A stretch of DNA of 19,699 bases from assembly GCA_013368325.1 (NCBI GenBank), contig JAACJK010000103.1, positions 1 through 19,699 on the forward strand, written 5' to 3'. Positions 10,998-19,699 of this stretch are shown here, piece by piece. Position numbers and translations under genes: made by a program. Source of the DNA: Ephemerocybe angulata. Lineage: Eukaryota; Basidiomycota; Agaricomycetes; Agaricales; Psathyrellaceae. The notes below the pieces were generated by a model. That model was not told the origin of the DNA. It ran no database searches and worked only from the letters and a program-made list of their open reading frames with translations. The first letter of the stretch is position 1; each line of letters begins with the position of its first letter.

Positions 10998-11352
10998 CCT
11001 AACCCTTTCCCGGATGCTCTCATTCCTCCGTGTTCTTCACATACATCACTCCCACTTGACCCACCAGCATGTCTCAATCTTGCCAATTCATTGATCTTCT
11101 GTGATGCCTAAACCTCGTCCGAACGGCCGCTCTCTTCCCCGACCGCATCTGCAATTCCCACGCCACGCCACATCATTTCCATCAACCGGATTTGATGACT
11201 CTTTCCCACCATTGTCCAAACGCCCTTGTTTATTCCCGTCACATGCCCCTGCGATTCCCACACACATGCATCTCGCTCGGCGTCATCTCTCACCGCCCGC
11301 ATCCAACACGGCACCCATCTCTGTCCCCACACCCTTCATCCAAGATGCCCTG
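10998..11352. repeat. Sub-block C of the unit (~355 bp plus the 90-bp tail)
   Basis: Boxes at 10998 (CCTAACCCT) and 11107 (CCTAAACCTCG) start segments of about 109 and 246 bp. Similarity to A and B is weaker: the box itself, CATCATTTCC, and ACATGCATCTC followed by CGCT. Segment order seems different from A and B, so C is either an older duplicate or a rearranged one. Its relation to A and B is inferred from these shared words only. Confidence 0.55.
11180..11197. other. Short inverted repeat (6-bp stem, 6-base loop)
   Basis: CATCAA at 11180-11185 is complementary to TTGATG at 11192-11197, around the loop CCGGAT. It recurs once per unit in sub-block C. Three copies alter it: copy 7 gains and copy 9 loses a T next to the loop, and copy 8 is intact. 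The stem is short and there is no T run after it, so I do not call it a terminator. Confidence 0.35.
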
Positions 11353-12769
11353 CCTAACCCTCCTCCCAACTCACTCGCTCTGTCCCCTGTCCCATTCCAA
11401 ACTACTCTCTTCTCCCTTTCCACCTCATCCGTGCTGTCTTTTCCTAAACCTCGCCCCAATGCACTGCTTGCGTTCACATGATCTCTTTCTCACGTGCTGC
11501 CTCGCACGTTCACGTGTCACCCTCTCAAACTCTCCCTCGACCTCCCTGACCCTTGATCGACTTGCTTTCAAACGTCCAACCCTCTCCCTTACACTCCTCT
11601 CCACCTGCATCATTTTCTTTCCAACCCCTCCCTCCATTTCGCATGCATCGACCACATCCACGCTTCCCTAACTCTCCCCATTTTATTTCCTAAACCTCTC
11701 CCCAACGGACTCCACGTCTTGCACATGCATCTCTTCTCGCTTGCATAAACACCTTGTTCTGTTTCCATTCAACCCGACACATTTGCCTTCCGCGTTGTCT
11801 CCTAACCCTTGTCCAAACGTTTTCAACCATCTCCGCACACCGACTTGCTCCGTCGCACACCTTGACCTCATCCACGATGTATCCTAAACCTCGCCCTGAC
11901 GCATGGCTTGCGTTCACATGATCTCTTTCTCACGCACTGCCTCGTGTGTTCCCGTGTCACCCTCTCGGACTTTCCCTCGATCTCCCTGAGCCTGCGATCC
12001 ACCAACAACTCGCTTTCAAATGTTCGACCCTCTTCATTTCATTTCCATTCCCAAACCCTCTCCCTTGCCCTTCTCCGCCTGCATCATTTCCTTTCAAACA
12101 CCTCCTGCCATTGCGCATGCTTCAACGCTCCCCGTTCTCTCCATCTGATTCCCTAAACCTCTCCCGCACGGTCTGCTTGTGTTTCCTTTCAAACTCGGTT
12201 CAAACACCTCGCTCTCGTTCCATTTCCTAAACCTCTCCCAAACGGACTCCCCGTATCGCACATGCATCTCTTCTCGCTTGCCTTTCCTTTCAAACGCCTC
12301 GATCTGTTTCCATTCCATTTGTCTTCCGCATTGTCTCCTAACCCTTGTCCAAACGGTTTCAACCATCTCCGCACACCGCGACTCGCCACTCTACGACCAC
12401 TGCCTTGTCTCAATTTCCTAACCCTTTCCCGGATGCTCTCATTCCTCCGTGTTCTTCACATACATCACTCCCACTTGACCCACCAGCATGTCTCAATCTT
12501 GCCAATTCATTGATCTTCTGTGATGCCTAAACCTCGTCCGAACGGCCGCTCTCTTCCCCGACCGCATCTGCAATTCCCACGCCCACGCCACATCATTTCC
12601 ATCAACCGGATTGATGACTCTTTCCCACCATTGTCCAAACGCCCTTGTTTATTCCCGTCACATGCCCCTGCGATTCCCCACACACATGCATCTCGCTCGG
12701 CGTCATCTCTCACCGCCGCATCCAACACGGCACCCATCTCTGTCCCCACCCTTCATCCAAGATGCCCTG
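11353..12769. repeat. Satellite unit, copy 9 (1,417 bp)
   Basis: The copy is clean until about 12580, then several changes fall within 180 bases: a G-to-C substitution at 12582 (one of only two found), a T deletion near 12612, a C insertion near 12678, a C deletion near 12717 and a two-base deletion near 12749. Confidence 0.95.
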
Positions 12770-14181
12770 CCTAACCCTCCTCCCAACTCACTCGCTCTGT
12801 CCCCTGTCCCATTCCAAACTACTCTCTTCTCCCTTTCCACCTCATCCGTGCTGTCTTTTCCTAAACCTCGCCCCAATGCACTGCTTGCGTTCACATGATC
12901 TCTTTCTCACGTGCTGCCTCGCACGTTCACGTGTCACCTCTCAAACTCTCCCTCGACCTCCCTGACCCTTGATCGACTTGCTTTCAAACGTCCAACCCTC
13001 TCCTTACACTCCTCTCCACCTGCATCATTTTCTTTCCAACCCTCCCTCCATTTCGCATGCATCGACCACATCCACGCTTCCCTAACTCTCCCCATTTTAT
13101 TTCCTAAACCTCTCCCCAACGGACTCCACGTCTGCACATGCATCTCTTCTCGCTTGCATAAACACCTTGTTCTGTTTCCATTCAACCCGACACATTTGCC
13201 TTCCGCGTTGTCTCCTAACCCTTGTCCAAACGTTTTCAACCATCTCCGCACACCGACTTGCTCCGTCGCACACCTTGACCTCATCCACGATGTATCCTAA
13301 ACCTCGCCCTGACGCATGGCTTGCGTTCACATGATCTCTTTCTCACGCACTGCCTCGTGTGTTCCCGTGTCACCCTCTCGGACTTTCCCTCGATCTCCCT
13401 GAGCCTGCGATCCACCAACACTCGCTTTCAAATGTTCGACCCTCTTCATTTCATTTCCATTCCCAAACCCTCTCCCTTGCCCTTCTCCGCCTGCATCATT
13501 TCCTTTCAAACACCTCCTGCCATTGCGCATGCTTCAACGCTCCCCGTTCTCTCCATCTGATTCCCTAAACCTCTCCCGCACGGTCTGCTTGTGTTTCCTT
13601 TCAAACTCGGTTCAAACACCTCGCTCTCGTTCCATTTCCTAAACCTCTCCCAAACGGACTCCCCGTATCGCACATGCATCTCTTCTCGCTTGCCTTTCCT
13701 TTCAAACGCCTCGATCTGTTTCCATTCCATTTGTCTTCCGCATTGTCTCCTAACCCTTGTCCAAACGGTTTCAACCATCTCCGCACACCGCGACTCGCCA
13801 CTCTACGACCACTGCCTTGTCTCAATTTCCTAACCCTTTCCCGGATGCTCTCATTCCTCCGTGTTCTTCACATACATCACTCCCACTTGACCCACCAGCA
13901 TGTCTCAATCTTGCCAATTCATTGATCTTCTGTGATGCCTAAACCTCGTCCGAACGGCCGCTCTCTCCCCGACCGCATCTGCAATCCCACGGCCACGCCA
14001 CATCATTTCCATCAACCGGATTTGATGACTCTTTCCCACCATTGTCCAAACGCCCTTGTTTATTCCCGTCACATGCCCCTGCGATTCCCACACACATGCA
14101 TCTCGCTCGGCGTCATCTCTCACCGCCCGCATCCAACACGGCACCCATCTCTGTCCCACACCCTTCATCCAAGATGCCCTG
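12770..14181. repeat. Satellite unit, copy 10 (1,412 bp)
   Basis: Complete copy with eight one-base deletions, near 12938, 13004, 13040, 13132, 13421, 13966, 13985 and 14156. Those near 13966 and 14156 match deletions of copy 1. The one near 13132 matches copy 4, 12938 matches copy 13 and 13040 matches copy 14. No substitutions were seen. Confidence 0.95.
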
Positions 14182-15591
14182 CCTAACCCTCCTCCCAACT
14201 CACTCGCTCTGTCCCCTGTCCCATCCAAACTACTCTTCTCCCTTTCCACCTCATCCGTGCTGTCTTTTCCTAAACCTCGCCCCAATGCACTGCTTGCGTT
14301 CACATGATCTCTTTCTCACGTGCTGCCTCGCACGTTCACGTGTCACCCTCTCAAACTCTCCCTCGACCTCCCTGACCCTTGATCGACTTGCTTTCAACGT
14401 CCAACCCTCTCCCTTACACTCCTCTCCACCTGCATCATTTTCTTTCCAACCCCTCCCTCCATTTCGCATGCATCGACCACATCCACGCTTCCCTAACTCT
14501 CCCCATTTTATTTCCTAAACCTCTCCCCAACGGACTCCACGTCTTGCACATGCATCTCTTCTCGCTTGCATAAACACCTTGTTCTGTTTCCATTCAACCC
14601 GACACATTTGCCTTCCGCGTTGTCTCCTAACCCTTGTCCAAACGTTTTCAACCATCTCCGCACACCGACTTGCTCCGTCGCACACTTGACCTCATCCACG
14701 ATGTATCCTAAACCTCGCCCTGACGCATGGCTTGCGTTCACATGATCTCTTTCTCACGCACTGCCTCGTGTTCCCGTGTCACCCTCTCGGACTTTCCCTC
14801 GATCTCCCTGAGCCTGCGATCCACCAACAACTCGCTTTCAAATGTTCGACCCTCTTCATTTCATTTCCATTCCCAAACCCTCTCCCTTGCCCTTCTCCGC
14901 CTGCATCATTTCCTTTCAAACACCTCCTGCCATTGCGCATGCTTCAACGCTCCCCGTTCTCTCCATCTGATTCCCTAAACCTCTCCCGCACGGTCTGCTT
15001 GTGTTTCCTTTCAAACTCGGTTCAAACACCTCGCTCTCGTTCCATTTCCTAAACCTCTCCCAAACGGACTCCCCGTATCGCACATGCATCTCTTCTCGCT
15101 TGCCTTTCCTTTCAAACGCCTCGATCTGTTTCCATTCCATTTGTCTTCCGCATTGTCTCCTAACCCTTGTCCAAACGGTTTCAACCATCTCCGCACACCG
15201 CGACTCGCCACTCTACGACCACTGCCTTGTCTCAATTTCCTAACCCTTTCCCGGATGCTCTCATTCCTCCGTGTTCTTCACATACATCACTCCCACTTGA
15301 CCCACCAGCATGTCTCAATCTTGCCAATTCATTGATCTTCTGTGATGCCTAACCTCGTCCGAACGGCCGCTCTCTTCCCCGACCGCATCTGCAATTCCCA
15401 CGGCCACGCCACATCATTTCCATCAACCGGATTTGATGACTCTTTCCCACCATTGTCCAAACGCCCTTGTTTATTCCCGTCACATGCCCCTGCGATTCCC
15501 ACACATGCATCTCGCTCGGCGTCATCTCTCACCGCCCGCATCCAACACGGCACCCATCTCTGTCCCCACACCCTTCATCCAAGATGCCCTG
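14182..15591. repeat. Satellite unit, copy 11 (1,410 bp)
   Basis: Complete copy that is ten bases short. One-base deletions are near 14224, 14396, 14686 and 15351 (the box reads CCTAACC as in copy 1). Two-base deletions are near 14235, 14768 and 15502, the last two in short dinucleotide repeats (TGTG, CACACA). Confidence 0.95.
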
Positions 15592-17007
15592 CCTAACCCT
15601 CCTCCCAACTCACTCGCTCTGTCCCCTGTCCCATTCCAAACTACTCTCTTCTCCCTTTCCACCTCATCCGTGCTGTCTTTTCCTAAACCTCGCCCCAATG
15701 CACTGCTTGCGTTCACATGATCTCTTTCTCACGTGCTGCCTCGCACGTTCACGTGTCACCCTCTCAAACTCTCCCTCGACCTCCCTGACCCTTGATCGAC
15801 TTGCTTTCAAACGTCCAACCCTCTCCCTTACACTCCTCTCCACCTGCATCATTTCTTTCCAACCCCTCCCTCCATTTCGCATGCATCGACCACATCCACG
15901 CTTCCCTAACTCTCCCCATTTTATTTCCTAAACCTCTCCCCAACGGACTCCACGTCTTGCACATGCATCTCTTCTCGCTTGCATAAACACCTTGTTCTGT
16001 TTCCATTCAACCCGACACATTTGCCTTCCGCGTTGTCTCCTAACCCTTGTCCAAACGTTTTCAACCATCTCCGCACACCGACTTGCTCCGTCGCACACCT
16101 TGACCTCATCCACGATGTATCCTAAACCTCGCCCTGACGCATGGCTTGCGTTCACATGATCTCTTTCTCACGCACTGCCTCGTGTGTTCCCGTGTCACCC
16201 ACCCTCTCGACTTCCCTCGATCTCCCTGAGCCTGCGATCCACCAACAACTCGCTTTCAAATGTTCGACCCTCTCATTTCATTTCCATTCCCAACCCTCCC
16301 TTGCCCTTCTCCGCCTGCATCATTTCCTTTCAAACACCTCCTGCCATTGCGCATGCTTCAACGCTCCCCGTTCTCTCCATCTGATTCCCTAAACCTCTCC
16401 CGCACGGTCTGCTTGTGTTTCCTTTCAAACTCGGTTCAAACACCTCGCTCTCGTTCCATTTCCTAAACCTCTCCCAAACGGACTCCCGTATCGCACATGC
16501 ATCTCTTCTCGCTTGCCTTTCCTTTCAAACGCCTCGATCTGTTTCCATTCCATTTGTCTTCCGCATTGTCTCCTAACCCTTGTCCAAACGGTTTCAACCA
16601 TCTCCGCACACCGCGACTCGCCACTCTACGACCACTGCCTTGTCTCAATTTCCTAACCCTTTCCCGGATGCTCTCATTCCTCCGTGTTCTTCACATACAT
16701 CACTCCCACTTGACCCACCAGCATGTCTCAATCTTGCCAATTCATTGATCTTCTGTGATGCCTAAACCTCGTCCGAACGGCCGCTCTCTTCCCCGACCGC
16801 ATCTGCAATTCCCACGGCCACGCCACATCATTTCCATCAACCGGATTTGATGACTCTTTCCCACCATTGTCCAAACGCCCTTGTTTATTCCCGTCACATG
16901 CCCCTGCGATTCCCACACACATGCATCTCGCTCGGCGTCATCTCTCACCGCCCGCATCCAACACGGCACCCATCTCTGTCCCCACACCCTTCATCCAAGA
17001 TGCCCTG
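15592..17007. repeat. Satellite unit, copy 12 (1,416 bp)
   Basis: Complete copy. A T is lost near 15852, as in copy 5. The stretch 16197-16300 is unusually disturbed: a tandem ACCC duplication at 16197-16204, then losses near 16209, 16213, 16273 and 16292-16297. A further C is missing near 16487. The rest matches the consensus. Confidence 0.94.
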
Positions 17008-18423
17008 CCTAACCCTCCTCCCAACTCACTCGCTCTGTCCCCTGTCCCATTCCAAACTACTCTCTTCTCCCTTTCCACCTCATCCGTGCTGTCTTTTCCT
17101 AAACCTCGCCCCAATGCACTGCTTGCGTTCACATGATCTCTTTCTCACGTGCTGCCTCGCACGTTCACGTGTCACCTCTCAAACTCTCCCTCGACCTCCC
17201 TGACCCTTGATCGACTTGCTTTCAAACGTCCAACCCTCTCCCTTACACTCCTCTCCACCTGCATCATTTTCTTTCCAACCCCTCCCTCCATTTCGCATGC
17301 ATCGACCACATCCACGCTTCCCTAACTCTCCCCATTTTATTTCCTAAACCTCTCCCCAACGGACTCCACGTCTTGCACATGCATCTCTTCTCGCTTGCAT
17401 AAACACCTTGTTCTGTTTCCATTCAACCCGACACATTTGCCTTCCGCGTTGTCTCCTAACCCTTGTCCAAACGTTTTCAACCATCTCCGCACACCGACTT
17501 GCTCCGTCGCACACCTTGACCTCATCCACGATGTATCCTAAACCTCGCCCTGACGCATGGCTTGCGTTCACATGATCTCTTTCTCACGCACTGCCTCGTG
17601 TGTTCCCGTGTCACCCTCTCGGACTTTCCCTCGATCTCCCTGAGCCTGCGATCCACCAACAACTCGCTTTCAAATGTTCGACCCTCTTCATTTCATTTCC
17701 ATTCCCAAACCCTCTCCCTTGCCCTCTCCGCCTGCATCATTTCCTTTCAAACACCTCCTGCCATTGCGCATGCTTCAACGCTCCCCGTTCTCTCCATCTG
17801 ATTCCCTAAACCTCTCCCGCACGGTCTGCTTGTGTTTCCTTTCAAACTCGGTTCAAACACCTCGCTCTCGTTCCATTTCCTAAACCTCTCCCAAACGGAC
17901 TCCCCGTATCGCACATGCATCTCTTCTCGCTTGCCTTTCCTTTCAAACGCCTCGATCTGTTTCCATTCCATTTGTCTTCCGCATTGTCTCCTAACCCTTG
18001 TCCAAACGGTTTCAACCATCTCCGCACACCGCGACTCGCCACTCTACGACCACTGCCTTGTCTCAATTTCCTAACCCTTTCCCGGATGCTCTCATTCCTC
18101 CGTGTTCTTCACATACATCACTCCCACTTGACCCACCAGCATGTCTCAATCTTGCCAATTCATTGATCTTCTGTGATGCCTAAACCTCGTCCGAACGGCC
18201 GCTCTCTTCCCCGACCGCATCTGCAATTCCCACGGCCACGCCACATCATTTCCATCAACCGGATTTGATGACTCTTTCCCACCATTGTCCAAACGCCCTT
18301 GTTTATTCCCGTCACATGCCCCTGCGATTCCCACACACATGCATCTCGCTCGGCGTCATCTCTCACCGCCCGCATCCAACACGGCACCCTCTCTGTCCCC
18401 ACACCTTCATCCAAGATGCCCTG
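17008..18423. repeat. Satellite unit, copy 13 (1,416 bp)
   Basis: Complete copy with four one-base deletions: near 17175 (GTCACCTCTC, as in copy 10), 17725, 18390 (CACCCTCTC for CACCCATCTC) and 18405. No substitutions were seen. Confidence 0.95.
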
Positions 18424-19699
18424 CCTAACCCTCCTCCAAACTCACTCGCTCTGTCCCCTGTCCCATTCCAAACTACTCTCTTCTCCCTTTCCACCTCATC
18501 CGTGCTGTCTTTTCCTAAACCTCGCCCCAATGCACTGCTTGCGTTCACATGATCTCTTTCTCACGTGCTGCCTCGCACGTTCACGTGTCACCCTCTCAAA
18601 CTCTCCCTCGACCTCCCTGACCCTTGATCGACTTGCTTTCAAACGTCCAACCCTCCCCTTACACTCCTCTCCACCTGCATCATTTTCTTTCCAACCCTCC
18701 CTCCATTTCGCATGCATCGACCACATCCACGCTTCCCTAACTCTCCCCATTTTATTTCCTAAACCTCTCCCCAACGGACTCCACGTCTTGCACATGCATC
18801 TCTTCTCGCTGCATAAACACCTTGTTCTGTTTCCATTCAACCCGACACATTTGCCTTCCGCGTTGTCTCCTAACCCTTGTCCAAACGTTTTCAACCATCT
18901 CCGCACACCGACTTGCTCCGTCGCACACCTTGACCTCATCCACGATGTATCCTAAACCTCGCCCTGACGCATGGCTTGCGTTCACATGATCTCTTTCTCA
19001 CGCACTGCCTCGTGTGTTCCCGTGTCACCCTCTCGGACTTTCCCTCGATCTCCCTGAGCCTGCGATCCACCAACAACTCGCTTTCAAATGTTCGACCCTC
19101 TTCATTTCATTTCCATTCCCAAACCCTCTCCCTTGCCCTTCTCCGCCTGCATCATTTCCTTTCAAACACCTCCTGCCATTGCGCATGCTTCAACGCTCCC
19201 CGTTCTCTCCATCTGATTCCCTAAACCTCTCCCGCACGGTCTGCTTGTGTTTCCTTTCAAACTCGGTTCAAACACCTCGCTCTCGTTCCATTTCCTAAAC
19301 CTCTCCCAAACGGACTCCCCGTATCGCACATGCATCTCTTCTCGCTTGCCTTTCCTTTCAAACGCCTCGATCTGTTTCCATTCCATTTGTCTTCCGCATT
19401 GTCTCCTAACCCTTGTCCAAACGGTTTCAACCATCTCCGCACACCGCGACTCGCCACTCTACGACCACTGCCTTGTCTCAATTTCCTAACCCTTTCCCGG
19501 ATGCTCTCATTCCTCCGTGTTCTTCACATACATCACTCCCACTTGACCCACCAGCATGTCTCAATCTTGCCAATTCATTGATCTTCTGTGATGCCTAAAC
19601 CTCGTCCGAACGGCCGCTCTCTTCCCCGACCGCATCTGCAATTCCCACGGCCACGCCACATCATTTCCATCAACCGGATTTGATGACTCTTTCCCACCA
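18424..19699. repeat. Satellite unit, copy 14 (partial, 1,276 bp)
   Basis: The copy is cut by the window edge inside sub-block C. It has the second of the two substitutions seen (C to A at 18438, CTCCTCCAAACTC), and one-base deletions near 18656, 18696 and 18810. The array continues to the right of the window. Confidence 0.95.

Larger units (their letters stand above)
9936..11352. repeat. Satellite unit, copy 8 (1,417 bp; reference for the internal map)
   Basis: Complete copy with a two-base deletion near 10756 (CACGGTGCTTG for CACGGTCTGCTTG) and a one-base G deletion near 11162. I used it to map the sub-blocks. Its eleven CCTAA boxes start at 9936, 10026, 10250, 10272, 10384, 10466, 10735, 10807, 10918, 10998 and 11107. 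Confidence 0.96.
1..19699. repeat. Head-to-tail satellite array, ~1,420-bp unit
   Basis: The same ordered sequence recurs from end to end, always in the same orientation, with no unrelated DNA between copies. Anchoring on a CCTAACCCTCCTCCC-type box gives starts at 38, 1452, 2870, 4288, 5694, 7102, 8517, 9936, 11353, 12770, 14182, 15592, 17008 and 18424. Observed unit lengths are 1,406-1,419 bp. Correcting each copy for its own indels returns 1,420 bp each time. The + strand is C/T-rich and G-poor. No gene, RNA gene, transposon end or terminal inverted repeat was seen. Position in the genome (centromeric, subtelomeric, other) cannot be told from the window. Copy phase is arbitrary. Confidence 0.97.

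Noticed and set aside
18299..18955. Open reading frame of 218 codons, and others of 60-215 codons (for example 4147-4794, 9682-10254)
   Set aside because: They occur in every frame and on both strands, are rich in Ser/Pro/Leu/His/Thr (+) or Arg/Gly/Glu (-) as the base bias dictates, and contain no domain I recognise. The longest depend on copy-specific indels and are not kept in neighbouring copies.
1..19699. A gene encoding a protein with long tandem repeats
   Set aside because: The 1,420-bp period is not a multiple of three and frame-changing indels occur in all copies without consequence.
1..19699. CRISPR array
   Set aside because: There are no short identical repeats with unique spacers of constant size. 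The box spacing ranges from about 20 to 270 bp and the intervening sequence is itself repeated in every unit.
1..19699. rDNA intergenic spacer repeats
   Set aside because: No 18S, 5.8S, 25/28S or 5S sequence is visible in 19.7 kb, and I recognise no promoter or termination element. A very long spacer cannot be fully excluded.
1..19699. Transposon or helitron tandem
   Set aside because: I saw no terminal inverted repeats, target-site duplications, poly(A) tail or transposase/reverse transcriptase coding sequence, and no boundary inside the array to serve as an element end.
1..19699. Small circular replicon or viroid-like element assembled as a concatemer
   Set aside because: A 1,420-bp circle would explain the perfect periodicity, but there is no replication gene and no ribozyme or rod-like pairing that I could see. 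The strong base skew argues against extensive self-pairing. It remains a formal assembly-artifact alternative.
1..19699. Nucleosome phasing (1,420 is about 8 x 177.5)
   Set aside because: The arithmetic is suggestive, but the internal segments (about 74-112 and 246-269 bp) do not fall on a 177-bp grid, so I give it no weight.

Overview
The window is one uninterrupted head-to-tail tandem array. Its unit is about 1,420 bp. It holds 13 complete copies plus a 37-base remnant at the left edge and a 1,276-base partial copy at the right edge, so both array boundaries lie outside the window. I see no protein-coding gene, rRNA, tRNA, transposon or CRISPR array. The + strand is strongly pyrimidine-biased (sampled lines give roughly 40% C and 10% G). 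Long satellite DNA of this kind points to a eukaryotic genome in heterochromatic, pericentromeric or subtelomeric DNA. The lineage cannot be named from the sequence.

Layout: with an arbitrary phase at a CCTAACCCTCC box, copies start at 38, 1452, 2870, 4288, 5694, 7102, 8517, 9936, 11353, 12770, 14182, 15592, 17008 and 18424. Lengths run from 1,406 to 1,419 bp. Adding back each copy's indels gives a common unit of 1,420 bp. The unit is internally repetitive. Two blocks, A (about 440 bp) and B (about 535 bp), are clearly diverged duplicates of each other (about 85% identical by hand over their first 110 bases). A third region, C (about 445 bp), is more distantly related. Eleven CCTAA-containing boxes (CCTAAACCT or CCTAACCCT, one CCTAACTCT) recur at irregular spacing through the unit and mark most sub-block starts. 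So there are at least two levels of amplification: an old short element that built the 1,420-bp unit, and a recent amplification of the whole unit.

The copies are almost identical, but they differ in an odd way: I count roughly 80 small insertions or deletions (mostly one-base deletions) and only two substitutions. The indels cluster in copies 4-5 (4288-7101) and 10-11 (12770-15591), while 7102-12769 is nearly clean. The simplest reading is a very recently homogenised array carrying residual long-read assembly errors. Real indel-biased divergence is the alternative.

Apparent open reading frames of 60-218 codons are by-products of composition. The unit length is not a multiple of three, the boxes put stop codons in all forward frames, and the longest frames arise from copy-specific indels. 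I did not find a new functional system. The points of interest are the nested repeat architecture, the telomere-like boxes, a paired CACGTG motif present in block A but lost from B, and the indel-only variation.
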